A stretch of 64,000 nucleotides of DNA, taken from contig NZ_LT670849.1 of the NCBI RefSeq assembly GCF_900142985.1, forward strand, positions 930,001-994,000, given 5' to 3'. Origin of the DNA: Bradyrhizobium erythrophlei. GTDB taxonomy: Bacteria; Pseudomonadota; Alphaproteobacteria; Rhizobiales; Xanthobacteraceae. A program made the position numbers and the translations under genes. Of this stretch, positions 53,419 to 62,667 are shown piece by piece. The notes below the pieces were generated by a model that did no database searches, was not told the origin of the DNA, and worked only from the letters and a program-made list of their open reading frames with translations. Position 1 is the stretch's first letter. The number at the start of each line of letters is the position of its first letter.

Positions 53419-54660
53419 ATGACGGCCGCGCCATTTGACTTTTCGCCACTCTTGCCGGCTGGCCTGCCTGCCGCAGCAGCCAGATGGACGGGGCTTGCCA
53501 AATACAGCTTCGTCGGCGGCAACAACGATCCCGAGCAGATCCCGCTCGATGGTCTGATCGAGGCGGTTAACGCCGTGCTAAGACGCGAGGGACAAACACT
53601 CGCCACCTATGGGCTCCAGAGCGGCCCGCAGGGATATCTCGCCTTACGCCAGTTTCTCTCTGCGAAACTGAGACGCGATGGCGGCATCTCCTGTACCGCG
53701 GACGACGTCCTGATCGTCTCTGGCTCGTTGCAGGCGCTCGACCTCGTCAATGCCACCCTGCTCGCCCGCGGCGATACCGTGATCGTCGAGCGCGACACCT
53801 ATCAAGGCACGCTGAACCGGCTGACGCGGCTCGGGGTCAATACGATCGGGATTCCACTCGACGGCGATGGCATGCGGATGGACGTGCTCTCCGACACGCT
53901 TGTAGACCTCAAACGCCGCGGCATTACGCCGAAATTTATCTATACCATCCCAACCGTGCAAAATCCGACGGGCACCATCATGCCGGAGGCGCGACGTCTC
54001 GAGCTCCTGAAGCTCGCCGAACAGCACGGCGTGCCGATCTTCGAGGACGACTGCTACGCCGATCTGATCTGGGACGGCAAGCGCCCGCCGGCGATCCACG
54101 CGTTAAGCAAGTCCGCCAACGTCATTCATATCGGCTCATTTTCCAAATCGATCGCACCGGCCTTGCGCGTCGGCTTCATCGTGGCGCCATGGGCGGCGAT
54201 GTCGCGGATGCTGGCGTTGAAAACCGACGCCGGCAGCGGCGCGCTGGAGCAGATGGTGCTCGCCGAATACTGCACGCCGCATTTTGAGACACACGTGCCT
54301 GCTTTGCGACGCGGCCTGCGTGCCAAACTCGATACGCTGATGGAAGCGCTGAACGAGCATTTCGGCACTACGGCGGAGTTCGAGGTGCCCAAGGGCGGCA
54401 TTTTCCTCTGGGTCAAACTGCCTGATCACGTCGATACGCTGAAACTCTATCAGGCCGCACTCGCCGCCGGCGTCTCGATCAATCCGGGACCGGAGTGGTC
54501 GACCGACAAGGCCTATGCTGGCTCGCGTTTGCGGTTGTGTTTCGCCAGTCCGACTCACCAGCAAATCCGCGAGGGCGTCGCGACCTTTGCCGAGGTTTGC
54601 CGGAAGGAATTCGGCGTGCCGACACGTAGTGGTAATGTGGAGATGAAGTCCCGTGCATGA
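53419..54660 (+). CDS. PLP-dependent aminotransferase (2-aminoadipate/valine-type, fold I)
   Basis: A 413-residue class I/II aminotransferase. Features: TYGLQSGPQGYLALRQFLSA, PLP-contact YTIPTVQNPTGTIMPEARRL, DDCYADLIWDG, and the PLP Lys in HIGSFSKSIAPALRVGFIVA. The closest type is the MocR-free LysN/2-aminoadipate transaminase-like group. Its substrate amino acid is not determined. A LysR-type regulator follows 27 bp downstream on the same strand and may control this or neighbouring genes. Confidence 0.9.
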   Translation: MTAAPFDFSPLLPAGLPAAAARWTGLAKYSFVGGNNDPEQIPLDGLIEAVNAVLRREGQTLATYGLQSGPQGYLALRQFLSAKLRRDGGISCTADDVLIVSGSLQALDLVNATLLARGDTVIVERDTYQGTLNRLTRLGVNTIGIPLDGDGMRMDVLSDTLVDLKRRGITPKFIYTIPTVQNPTGTIMPEARRLELLKLAEQHGVPIFEDDCYADLIWDGKRPPAIHALSKSANVIHIGSFSKSIAPALRVGFIVAPWAAMSRMLALKTDAGSGALEQMVLAEYCTPHFETHVPALRRGLRAKLDTLMEALNEHFGTTAEFEVPKGGIFLWVKLPDHVDTLKLYQAALAAGVSINPGPEWSTDKAYAGSRLRLCFASPTHQQIREGVATFAEVCRKEFGVPTRSGNVEMKSRA

Positions 54661-54687
54661 GCGGGATTAGCCCAAGGAGCTCTCACG

Positions 54688-55575
54688 ATGGATGCGGCCG
54701 ACCTGAGAGTATTTGAGAGCGTCACGCGTTGCGGCAGCATGAACAAAGCCGCGCTCGAGCTCAACACGGTGCAATCGAACGTCACCGCGCGCATCAAGGC
54801 GCTGGAGGACGAACTCGGGTTTGAGTTGTTCGAGCGCACCCATCGCGGAGTGACGCTGACCGCGGCGGGAAAGCGACTGCTGCCCTTTGCAAGCCGCGCC
54901 GCGCGCGTGCTTGAGGACGCCCGGCGGGCGGTCGCCGATCAGGGATCGCCCTCCGGTCCGCTGGTGATCGGTTCGCTCGACACCACGGCCGCGTTGCGGC
55001 TGTCGCCCACTCTCGCCGAATTCGCGAGTTCCAATCCTGCCGTCGACCTCACCCTGCGCACCGGAACGACCGCCGAGCTTGTCGACCAGGTTCTCCATCA
55101 CAGCCTCGAGGGCGCCTATGTCTGCGGGCCGGTGAACCATCCCGACCTGGTGGCCGAACCGTTCGTTCGGGAAGAGCTGGTCATCATGACGGCTCCGGGC
55201 GTTGCCGATTTCGACGCGATCGCGGCCATACCGGATCTGAAAATCATCGTCCTGAAGATCGGCTGCTCCTATCGGCTGCATCTGGAGGCCCTGCTCGCCC
55301 GGCGTGGGATCGTTGGCGTGAGGTGCCTGGAATTCGGCACGCTGGAGGCCATCTTCAGCTGCGTCAGCGCCGGACTCGGCATCACGCTGCTGCCGAGGGC
55401 GCTGCTAGGCTCGGTATGGGATCACAAGCGCGTGGGCGTCCACAGCCTGCCCAACGCCGAGAAATGGGTCGACACCGTCTTTGTTCGCCATCGCGAAGCC
55501 TACGCCTCGAGCGCGCTGCGCGCCTTTCTCGATTCAGCCAAGCCGGCCACCGCGCGGAACGCAGCGGCCGAATAA
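54688..55575 (+). CDS. LysR-family transcriptional regulator
   Basis: A 295-residue regulator. The N-terminal winged helix-turn-helix (ADLRVFESVTRCGSMNKAAL; LNTVQSNVTARIKALEDELG) is followed by a linker helix and the periplasmic-binding-protein-like effector domain (GPLVIGSLDTTAALRLSPTL ... VSAGLGITLLPRALLGSVWD). It may regulate the aminotransferase upstream or the transporter downstream; the effector is unknown. Its stop is 110 bp before the MFS gene. Confidence 0.93.
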   Translation: MDAADLRVFESVTRCGSMNKAALELNTVQSNVTARIKALEDELGFELFERTHRGVTLTAAGKRLLPFASRAARVLEDARRAVADQGSPSGPLVIGSLDTTAALRLSPTLAEFASSNPAVDLTLRTGTTAELVDQVLHHSLEGAYVCGPVNHPDLVAEPFVREELVIMTAPGVADFDAIAAIPDLKIIVLKIGCSYRLHLEALLARRGIVGVRCLEFGTLEAIFSCVSAGLGITLLPRALLGSVWDHKRVGVHSLPNAEKWVDTVFVRHREAYASSALRAFLDSAKPATARNAAAE

Positions 55576-55686
55576 GCCCGCTATCGCTGCCTGTGATAGC
55601 CGCCATCAAATCTAACCGTTACCGGACCCGATCTCGCTCGTCCTAGGATCGCCCCAGGCCCTGGACAAGTGAAACCGGTATCGACC

Positions 55687-56925
55687 ATGCCAGCAGATGC
55701 GCAAACCGATCGCTCCGCAGCTCTCGCATTTGGCGGATTGGCCGCCATGGCAGCCGCCCTCGGCATTGGCCGTTTTGTCTACACGCCGATCCTTCCCGTG
55801 ATGCTGGCCGCGCTCGGCTGGAGCAAGTCCGACGCCGGTATCATCGCGTCCGCCAATTTTCTCGGCTACCTCGCCGGCGCCATGCTCGCGAGCCTGCCGT
55901 TTGCCGCCGCGCGTCCAAGATGGTGGTTGCTGGCCGGCCTGGTCGTGAGCTCGGTAACGACGGCGGCGATGGCTCTGTCGTCGAACATCGTGATCTTCGT
56001 CGCGCTCCGTTTCATCGGCGGGGCTGCGAGTGCTTTCGTGATCGTATGTGCCTCGACGCTGGTTCTGCAGCAGCTTGCGCTTTCAGGACGTCATTCCCTG
56101 TCCGGAATTCATTTTGCCGGCGTCGGACTTGGCATCATGGTTTCGGCGCTCGCCGTCTCGACCATGCTGGTCTGGGGCGCGGGTTGGAAGCACCTGTGGA
56201 TCGCTTCCGGCGCGCTCGCTGCGCTTGCAACGGCCGTGGCTGCGGCGCTGGTCCCGCACAGCCGTGACATCGCGGCCAAGCCGCAGGCCGTAAACGCGCA
56301 AACCTCGCCGCCCGGCATCGGCGCGATGATCCTGGCCTACGGCCTGTTCGGCTTCGGCTATGTCATCACGGCGACCTTCCTGATTGCGATCGTACGCTTG
56401 GCCGAAAACGTCCACGTCCTCGAACCCTGGGTCTGGATCATCTTTGGACTCGCCGCGATCCCCTCGGTCACGGTCTGGGGCTGGCTCGGTCAGCGGATCG
56501 GGATATTCAACGCTTTTGCGGTTGCCTGCGCGCTCGAAGCGTTGGGGGTCGTCGCCAGCGTCGAGTGGGTCACGATGTCAGGCATCGCGGTAGCCACGCT
56601 GCTGTTGGGCGGCACCTTCATGGGCATTACCGCGCTCGGCTTTGTGGCCGGACGAACGCTCGCGCCCGGCAACTCGCAGCAGGCGCTCGGCCGCATGACC
56701 GCAAGCTTCAGCCTCGGACAGATCGCAGGCCCGGTGGTGGCGGGGTTTCTGTCCGAGCGGCTCGGTGACTTCCGCATGGCCTCGCTGATCGCAGCCGCGG
56801 CCCTGGTCGTTGCGGCCGCGCTGTCGGCGCGGACATCCTGGCTGGTAGCCGCTCACGCCAGCCGGCAGAAAGCGGCCGCCACGGCCAACGCCGCGAACTG
56901 TTACCTCACCGCAAATGGCGCCTGA
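55687..56925 (+). CDS. YbfB/YjiJ-family MFS transporter
   Basis: A 412-residue inner-membrane protein with about 12 hydrophobic segments, beginning AALAFGGLAAMAAALGIGRFV. The strings GRFVYTPILPVMLAALGWSK and NFLGYLAGAM mark the YbfB/YjiJ subfamily of the major facilitator superfamily. The exported or imported compound is unknown. ATG 55687 is used; GTG 55669 is an alternative. Its 3' end overlaps by 25 bp the convergent metallohydrolase gene. Confidence 0.88.
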   Translation: MPADAQTDRSAALAFGGLAAMAAALGIGRFVYTPILPVMLAALGWSKSDAGIIASANFLGYLAGAMLASLPFAAARPRWWLLAGLVVSSVTTAAMALSSNIVIFVALRFIGGAASAFVIVCASTLVLQQLALSGRHSLSGIHFAGVGLGIMVSALAVSTMLVWGAGWKHLWIASGALAALATAVAAALVPHSRDIAAKPQAVNAQTSPPGIGAMILAYGLFGFGYVITATFLIAIVRLAENVHVLEPWVWIIFGLAAIPSVTVWGWLGQRIGIFNAFAVACALEALGVVASVEWVTMSGIAVATLLLGGTFMGITALGFVAGRTLAPGNSQQALGRMTASFSLGQIAGPVVAGFLSERLGDFRMASLIAAAALVVAAALSARTSWLVAAHASRQKAAATANAANCYLTANGA

Positions 56926-58175
56926 TACGGTCGACCGAACGGCACGCCGTTGATCACGGTCTGTACCGGCTTCAACTGCACCTTGCCGTCACGCTTGTTG
57001 TTGCGGGTATCGACGAAGGTGACGGGCCCTTCCACCCCGTCCATGATCGAGACGTCACCGGGGGCGCCGATCTGAAGCGTGCCGATCTTCGGCGCGCGGT
57101 TGATGATCTTCGCTGGCGCAATGGTGGCCATCGCGACCACCTGCTCGAGCGAGAAGCCAAGCGCCATGAACTTGCCCATGACGTTCGGCAGGTATGGCGT
57201 GCCCGGCGTGTTGCCCGAGAAGACGTGAATGTCGGAAGAGATCGTATCGGGCGTACAGCCGCCCGGGATCGCCACTTCCGCCACCGTGAAATCGAAGCTT
57301 CCGCCGCCGTGACCGACGTCGAAGATCACGCCGCGCTGCTTGGCCGCGAGCGCCGCCGGCAACAGCTTGCCGTCCTGCACGATGTTGGTCGCCGCGCCGG
57401 CATTGTTGAGAAAACCCGAATAGGAATGGGTGAGGACATCGCCCGGCCGCAGCAGATTGAGGATGTCGGTCATCAATTGTGACGTTTCGACGCCGCCGAT
57501 ATGCACCATCATCTTGGCCGGCCAACCGCACATCTCACAGGCCTGGATACCCCGCTTGAGCGGTTCTATGCCGTGCTTGTAGATGACGTTCTCCGACATC
57601 CGGACCTTAACGCCGAGCAGGAAATCCGGGTTCTCGGCGAGCGCCATTGCGCATGCTTCCACCTGCGCGTTGTCGATGTTGTAGAGCTCGGCCACCGGAA
57701 ACGCCGACAGGCCGTTATTGGCGATGTGGAGGAAGGCATACATCCGCGCCCGCGTCTGCGCGACGATGAAGCGGCGCAATGCGGCAAGATTGTTGACGCC
57801 GGCGTCGCCGGCCGACACCACCGTTGTCGTGTTCTGGAATTGCACGAGTTCGTCGGCGGGAATGCCGATGGCCGAACCATACGGATAAACATGGCAATGC
57901 AGGTCGACGAGGCCCGGCGTCACGAGTTTGCCCGACGCATCAATGGTTTTGGCGGCGCGCGCCGCTGGAATCTCGGCCTCGACTGCCTCGATCACGCCCC
58001 AGCGAATGCCGATATCGCGCTTTCCCCGTAACGACTGGCTCGGGTCGAGCACATCGCCGCCCTTGATGACCAGGTCGAATTTGTCGTTCGGCCCCATCGC
58101 GGCGATCGCCGGCGACGTTGACAATGCAGCAGCGGCCGTGCCGGCCAGGAAATGACGGCGTGACAGTTCGGACAT
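56901..58175 (-). CDS. Amidohydrolase/deacetylase family metallohydrolase with Tat signal
   Basis: A 424-residue exported enzyme of the amidohydrolase superfamily. A twin-arginine signal (SRRHFLAGTAAAALSTSPAI) is followed by a dihydroorotase/deacetylase-like barrel: GLVDLHCHVYPYG (HxH metal motif), GVKVRMSENVIYKHGIEPLK with a Lys in the metal region, MMVHIGGVETSQLM, DVLTHSYSGFLN, FDVGHGGGSFDFTVAEVAIP and DTISSDIHVFSGNTPG (Asp). The substrate is unknown; periplasmic amide or cyclic imide hydrolysis is likely. ATG 58175 is preferred over the longer open frame. It is divergent from the serine hydrolase gene. Confidence 0.88.
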   Translation of the reverse strand: MSELSRRHFLAGTAAAALSTSPAIAAMGPNDKFDLVIKGGDVLDPSQSLRGKRDIGIRWGVIEAVEAEIPAARAAKTIDASGKLVTPGLVDLHCHVYPYGSAIGIPADELVQFQNTTTVVSAGDAGVNNLAALRRFIVAQTRARMYAFLHIANNGLSAFPVAELYNIDNAQVEACAMALAENPDFLLGVKVRMSENVIYKHGIEPLKRGIQACEMCGWPAKMMVHIGGVETSQLMTDILNLLRPGDVLTHSYSGFLNNAGAATNIVQDGKLLPAALAAKQRGVIFDVGHGGGSFDFTVAEVAIPGGCTPDTISSDIHVFSGNTPGTPYLPNVMGKFMALGFSLEQVVAMATIAPAKIINRAPKIGTLQIGAPGDVSIMDGVEGPVTFVDTRNNKRDGKVQLKPVQTVINGVPFGRPYQAPFAVR

Positions 58176-58338
58176 ACTGACGTTCCCCCCAGATTTGACG
58201 TTTCTTGTCGTCAATGATGCGACGCCGCACGCATTTGCGCAAGCCGCAGGCACGCCTGCGTCAAACGCAACTGGTTTGACGAAGACCATTGGCATAGTCT
58301 TTCCCAAGAGCCACCAGAGCTCGAAACGGGAGACGTCC

Positions 58339-59610
58339 ATGATCCGCATTCGTTTGCTCGCTGCGACATTCTGTCTTTTAGCTTCCAGTGCAGCCTTTGC
58401 GGCCGACCTGCCCCGCGCCAGGCCGGAGGAGGTCGGAATGTCGAACGAACGGCTGGCGCGCATCGGCGAGGTGCTGAAGGCCGATATCGATGCAGGCCGC
58501 ATTCCCGGCGCGGTCGTCGCGATCGCACGTCACGGCAGGCTGGTGATGTTTGAGGCTTACGGTTGGCGCGACAAGGCGGCCGGGGTCGCCATGACCACGG
58601 ACACCATTTTCAACATCGCCTCCATGACCAAGCCGATGACGACGGTCGGTGCCTTGATGCTCTATGAGCGCGGCCAGCTTCTGATCGGAGATCCGCTTTC
58701 GAAATATTTTCCGAAGTTCGCAAACATGCGGGTCGCGGCGCGTGACGCCAGTGGCGAACCGACGGCGGAAACGGTGGCCGCCGACCGGCAGATCACGGTG
58801 CAGGACCTGATGCGCCACACCTCCGGCATCATTTATGGCGGCCGCGGCAACACGTTGGTGCACAAGATGGTCCCGGCCGGCAGCGGCGACGCGTCGCGCG
58901 AATATGACGGCGTGGCCTTCCTCGACAAGCTCGCGTCGGCTCCTCTGCTTTATCAACCCGCAACTGTATGGGACTACGGCTTTGGGCTTGACCTGCTGGG
59001 TCTCACGATCGAAAAAATCAGCGGCCAGACGCTCGAGCAATACCTCAAGGCCAATGTGTTCACGCCGCTCGGCATGAAGGACACGGGTTTCTCGATCTCA
59101 CCCGACCAGGCGGCACGCTACGCCAAGCCGCTACCTGTCGATCCCGACACCGGCAAGCCGCAAGCCCGCAGCCCCGAACTGACCCAGCCGCTCAAATTCG
59201 AGTGCGGCGGCGGTTGTGCGGCTTCGACGGCTTCCGACTATTTGCAGTTTGCGATGATGCTGATGAACGAGGGCCGCAACGGCGAAGCCCGCCTGCTTGG
59301 TCCGAGAACGGTCGCCTATATGCTGTCGGACCAGCTTGGCCCGCACATCAGGAATCTGATCGGTAACGCCGATCCGACCCGCGCCGATTATGGTTTCGGC
59401 CTCGGACTTGCGGTGCGGACGACGCCGGGCGTGGTGAAGATGATGGGTTCGGTCGGCCAGTTCTCCTGGCCCGGCGCGAGCGGCACCGACTGGTGGGCCG
59501 ACCCGAAGCAGGAGCTTGCGGTGGTCTATATGTCGGCGGCGCCTGGCCCCGTTCGCTGGCATTACCGGCAGAAGATCAACGCGCTGGTCTATCAGGCCAT
59601 CGTAGACTGA
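58339..59610 (+). CDS. Class C beta-lactamase-fold serine hydrolase
   Basis: A 423-residue exported enzyme. The signal peptide (IRIRLLAATFCLLASSAAFA) is cut at AAD. The serine motif SxxK is in NIASMTKPMTTVGALML (Ser and Lys). The Tyr motif is in PATVWDYGFGLDLLGLTIEK. No KTG triad was found; a WPG-type loop (QFSWPGASGTDWWADP) lies near the end, as in esterase EstB-like family members. It could be an esterase, D-aminopeptidase or beta-lactamase-like protein rather than an antibiotic-resistance enzyme. Confidence 0.87.
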   Translation: MIRIRLLAATFCLLASSAAFAADLPRARPEEVGMSNERLARIGEVLKADIDAGRIPGAVVAIARHGRLVMFEAYGWRDKAAGVAMTTDTIFNIASMTKPMTTVGALMLYERGQLLIGDPLSKYFPKFANMRVAARDASGEPTAETVAADRQITVQDLMRHTSGIIYGGRGNTLVHKMVPAGSGDASREYDGVAFLDKLASAPLLYQPATVWDYGFGLDLLGLTIEKISGQTLEQYLKANVFTPLGMKDTGFSISPDQAARYAKPLPVDPDTGKPQARSPELTQPLKFECGGGCAASTASDYLQFAMMLMNEGRNGEARLLGPRTVAYMLSDQLGPHIRNLIGNADPTRADYGFGLGLAVRTTPGVVKMMGSVGQFSWPGASGTDWWADPKQELAVVYMSAAPGPVRWHYRQKINALVYQAIVD

Positions 59611-59769
59611 TCTTGCGGCTAGCGGCCAGGCGGATTGCCAATGCCAAATTCGCTCCACCAGCCGCGGAACATTTTCAAAGCTGAATAGGCGTTCAGAATT
59701 CTCTTGGGATTCGCGCGGAACGTTCCCTCCTCGTATGAAGTTCAATCTTCACTAATGGAGGAGGACACC

Positions 59770-59964
59770 ATGAAGAAGCTTGCTTACGCTATTGCTGCTG
59801 TTACCGCGATTGCGATCGCGGCGCCGTCCGTTGCCAATGCCGAGAAGATCGTCATCAAGCGCGGACACCATCACGAGTGGCATCACGATCGTGGCTGGCA
59901 CCAGGGCTGGCGCCATCACGACCGTGATCGGGTCGTGGTCAGGCATCGCGACTATAGGGGCTAA
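59770..59964 (+). CDS. Small exported His-rich protein
   Basis: A 64-residue secreted peptide: signal KKLAYAIAAVTAIAIAAPSV ending at ANA, then a mature part of about 40 residues with ten His and many Arg/Asp/Trp (HHHEWHHDRGWHQGWRHH, then DRDRVVVRHRDYRG). GGAGGA lies before ATG 59770. The His-rich, Cys-free composition suggests metal binding in the periplasm. A strong terminator follows. The gene is transcribed alone. Confidence 0.75.
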   Translation: MKKLAYAIAAVTAIAIAAPSVANAEKIVIKRGHHHEWHHDRGWHQGWRHHDRDRVVVRHRDYRG

Positions 59965-59975
59965 GGCCGACACAG

Positions 59976-60007
59976 GAATGGCCCCGCAAGGGGCCATTCT
60001 CTTTTTC
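59976..60007 (+). terminator. Rho-independent terminator after the His-rich gene
   Basis: GAATGGCCCC (59976-59985) and GGGGCCATTC (59990-59999) form a perfect 10-bp stem with a GCAA loop, followed by TCTTTTT. It also ends the convergent aldo-keto reductase transcript region. Confidence 0.85.
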
Positions 60008-60030
60008 GTTTTGGGCCTGCTGAGCGCGGA

Positions 60031-60849
60031 TCAATCCCACGCCGGCGCAAAGCCCGGAGATACGCAGCGCCGGTCCTTCGGCAGATTTGCGATCGCTTGC
60101 CGATCCTCGTCGTCGAGCCCGACGTTGAGCGCATCGAGATTGGCCTGCTGGCTTTCCTTGCGGGAGGCCTTCGGAATTGCCGCCACGCCATCCTGATCGA
60201 GCAGCCATTTCAGCGCGACCTGCGCCGCGGTTGCGCCGTGCTTCTTGCCGATCGCCATGAGTGTTTCGTTAGAGGCCGCCCGGCCCTGCGCAAGCGGACA
60301 ATAGGCGACCAGCGGGATCGATTTGGCGGAAAGGTATTTCCGAAGCGCGGTCTGGTCGAGCATCACGTGATATTCGACCTGGTTGCAGGCGATCGGTGCC
60401 TTGATCTCTTCGACGACCTTCTTGAGGAGCGCAACGTTGAAATTGGCGACACCGATCGCACGCGTGCGGCCTTCCTGCTTCAGCTTCATCAGCGTTTCGA
60501 ACATCGCCGGCAGGTTCATGTTCGGCGCCGGCCAATGCACGAGATAGAGATCGACCTGATCGAGCCTCAGCTTCTTCAGGCTGGTATCGAAGGCGCGGCG
60601 CATCGCGTCCGGCGCCAGATTTTCGTTCCAGACCTTGGTCGTGACATGCAGATCCTTGCGGGCGACGCCGGAGGCGGCAATCGCAGCCCCAATCGCCTCC
60701 TCGTTGCCATACATCTCCGCGGTATCGATGTGGCGATAGCCGAGCCCGAGCGCGCTTTCCACCGCCGCGCGGCAGGCGTCGCCCTGCATGCGATAGGTGC
60801 CAAGACCAAGGCGCGGCAGGCTGATGCCCTGCGTTTGCAGTTGTTCCAT
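60031..60849 (-). CDS. Aldo-keto reductase
   Basis: A 272-residue NADPH-dependent reductase of the AKR5/DkgA-like type. Catalytic residues: Asp/Tyr in HIDTAEMYGNEEAIGAAI, Lys in HVTTKVWNENLAP, and His in DLYLVHWPAPNMNLP. NADPH-binding KASRKESQQANLDALNVGL is near the end. It reduces aldehydes or keto-sugars such as methylglyoxal or 2,5-diketo-gluconate; the substrate is not known. ATG 60849 is clear. Confidence 0.92.
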   Translation of the reverse strand: MEQLQTQGISLPRLGLGTYRMQGDACRAAVESALGLGYRHIDTAEMYGNEEAIGAAIAASGVARKDLHVTTKVWNENLAPDAMRRAFDTSLKKLRLDQVDLYLVHWPAPNMNLPAMFETLMKLKQEGRTRAIGVANFNVALLKKVVEEIKAPIACNQVEYHVMLDQTALRKYLSAKSIPLVAYCPLAQGRAASNETLMAIGKKHGATAAQVALKWLLDQDGVAAIPKASRKESQQANLDALNVGLDDEDRQAIANLPKDRRCVSPGFAPAWD

Positions 60850-61000
60850 TTTGATGAACTCCGAAGACGGGCAGCCCTTGTCTGGGCAAGGGTGAGGAGA
60901 GAAATGATTTGAGACGAGACTTTGAACGAAATCGTCTTCCGCTGATATTGTGCTGGCGCCGCAACCTTCAAATCAAGATGCCGTCATAACCGCCATCGGC

Positions 61001-61489
61001 CTAGCGCTTCCAGTTGCAGATGCCGCCGGACTTGCAGGGCCAGACCTGAACGCTGGTATCGCGCGCCTGCGCCTCGATGGGGTTTCGTCCGTGAAGCGCA
61101 ACGAGTGCGCGCGGCTTGTGCGCCGGTGCTCGTTCGACGCGCGCATGGGCAACACGAGCAGCAATGGTTGCAGACCTGGGCTCGACCTTGGTGGAGGATG
61201 GGTTCTCGGCACGGACTGTGGCCACCGGCACCGTCTTGGGATCGACCACCAACTCCGCATTGGCCTGGCCCGTGTCCTTGCCGCGATCGATCGTCACATC
61301 CAGCGGACCTGGCGTGAAGCTCGTGGCGGGACCCAGCGGCGTCGGCGACAGCACGGCGCGGGAAAGATCGAGATTGAGAAACTCGCCGGCGCGATACGGC
61401 TGCGCGGACGCGAGACCGCTCCAGGCCAATGCCGTCATGCCCAAAAACGCCAGGCCTGTAGCAGCCAGCCCTACGCGATTCAAGACCAT
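61001..61489 (-). CDS. Exported hypothetical protein
   Basis: A 162-residue protein. A signal peptide (LNRVGLAATGLAFLGMTALAW ... LASAQ) is followed by a low-complexity, Ala/Pro/Val-rich mature region (EFLNLDLSRAVLSPTPLGPA, EPRSATIAARVAHARVERAP) and a Cys-containing end (VWPCKSGGICNWKR). No family is recognised. ATG 61489 follows GGGAGGCC; a TTG at 61492 directly precedes it. The gene lies alone between the reductase and the ABC importer. Confidence 0.6.
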   Translation of the reverse strand: MVLNRVGLAATGLAFLGMTALAWSGLASAQPYRAGEFLNLDLSRAVLSPTPLGPATSFTPGPLDVTIDRGKDTGQANAELVVDPKTVPVATVRAENPSSTKVEPRSATIAARVAHARVERAPAHKPRALVALHGRNPIEAQARDTSVQVWPCKSGGICNWKR

Positions 61490-61716
61490 CAAGGCCTCCC
61501 TCAGCCGATTGCCCGCCCACCTCGTTTACTTAATGAATAAAGCCGTCAATTCCAGTGGATTTGACAGGCAAGGTTACCGCGCCGGCCAGTCCCGCTGCGT
61601 CGCAACCCCTCTTCTTACGCTTTGAATAATCGATGGTTCCCTCGACGGAAGGCATCCTGTATAGGGTGCGGTCGCCGGGTAAAATAAACTATGTCGTGTT
61701 GGCTGAAAGGACTGCC

Positions 61717-62658
61717 ATGCCCGTTGCGTCGTTTTTGACCCGCCTGCTGCCCGTTTTATTCGCAAGCTTGTCGCTTGCGATCTCCGCGCCGAAGGCGAAC
61801 GCCGAGGACAAGGTGCTGCGGGTCGGTACGCTGAAGCTGATTCACGGTATCACCCCCTACTTCTACGAGAAGTTTGCGCCGCCGGGCTACAAGATCGAGG
61901 TCATCCCCTTCGAGAGCCCGACCGACGGAAAGAATGCGGTGCTGACCGGCACCGTCGACACCTGCATTCACGGTATTGCCGCGTTTTTGCTTGGCGCTGC
62001 GGCCGGCGAGCCGGTCGTGATCGTCGCGGCCGCGACCAACCGCGGCATGGGCGTCGTCGCGGACGCCAAATCCGACATCAAGACGATCAAGGATCTCAAA
62101 GGTAAGCGCGTCGCGATCTTCCCGGGCTCGACGCAGGAAGTCGTCATTCTCGAGCGTCTGAAGGCCGAGGGCATGTCGGTCAAGGACATCCAGCCGATCC
62201 GGCTGTCGTTCAGCGACATGCCGGCGGCGCTCGCCCGCGGCGATATCGACGCCTATGTCGGCGCCGAGCCCGGCCCCGGAATCAGCCTCGCCAATGGCAC
62301 CGGCCGGCTGGTCGAATACCCCTATTCGACGCCGATCGGCTCGCTCAACATGATCCTCTCGGCCAGCGAGAAGCTGATCAAGGAGAACCCCGAACGTCTC
62401 AAGATGATCGTCGACATGCACAAGAAGGCAACCGACTACGCGATGGCGCATCCCGAAGAGATGGTCGAGGTCGCCATGCAAAAGCTCGGACAGCAACGCC
62501 CGTCGATCGAGAAAGCGGTGCCGAACGTCGAACTGACCTGGAAGATCGACCAGGGCTTCATCGACCGCGCCAAGGCCTATAGCGAGTTGATGGTCGAGAA
62601 GAAGCAGGTCCGCCAGGCACCCGACATGGCGCGCGCCATCACCGAACAGTTCATGTAA
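61717..62658 (+). CDS. ABC transporter substrate-binding protein (SsuA/TauA/NMT1 type)
   Basis: A 313-residue periplasmic binding protein. The signal peptide runs to about SAPKANA; then KVLRVGTLKLIHGITPYFYE, a substrate-fold domain with VGAEPGPGISLANGTGRLVE and the hinge YPYSTPIGSLNMILSASEKL. The type is that of nitrate/sulfonate/taurine/thiamine-precursor importers; which ligand is bound cannot be read. It leads the operon with the permease (62668) and ATPase (63527). ATG 61717 follows GAAAGGAC. Confidence 0.88.
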   Translation: MPVASFLTRLLPVLFASLSLAISAPKANAEDKVLRVGTLKLIHGITPYFYEKFAPPGYKIEVIPFESPTDGKNAVLTGTVDTCIHGIAAFLLGAAAGEPVVIVAAATNRGMGVVADAKSDIKTIKDLKGKRVAIFPGSTQEVVILERLKAEGMSVKDIQPIRLSFSDMPAALARGDIDAYVGAEPGPGISLANGTGRLVEYPYSTPIGSLNMILSASEKLIKENPERLKMIVDMHKKATDYAMAHPEEMVEVAMQKLGQQRPSIEKAVPNVELTWKIDQGFIDRAKAYSELMVEKKQVRQAPDMARAITEQFM

Positions 62659-62667
62659 CGGCACAAC

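Noticed and set aside
59665..59690. Possible EcfG-type promoter (GGAAC ... CGTT) before the His-rich gene
   Set aside because: The spacing between the two boxes is 19 bases, longer than the 16-18 expected, and the site is 80 bp upstream; too weak to call.
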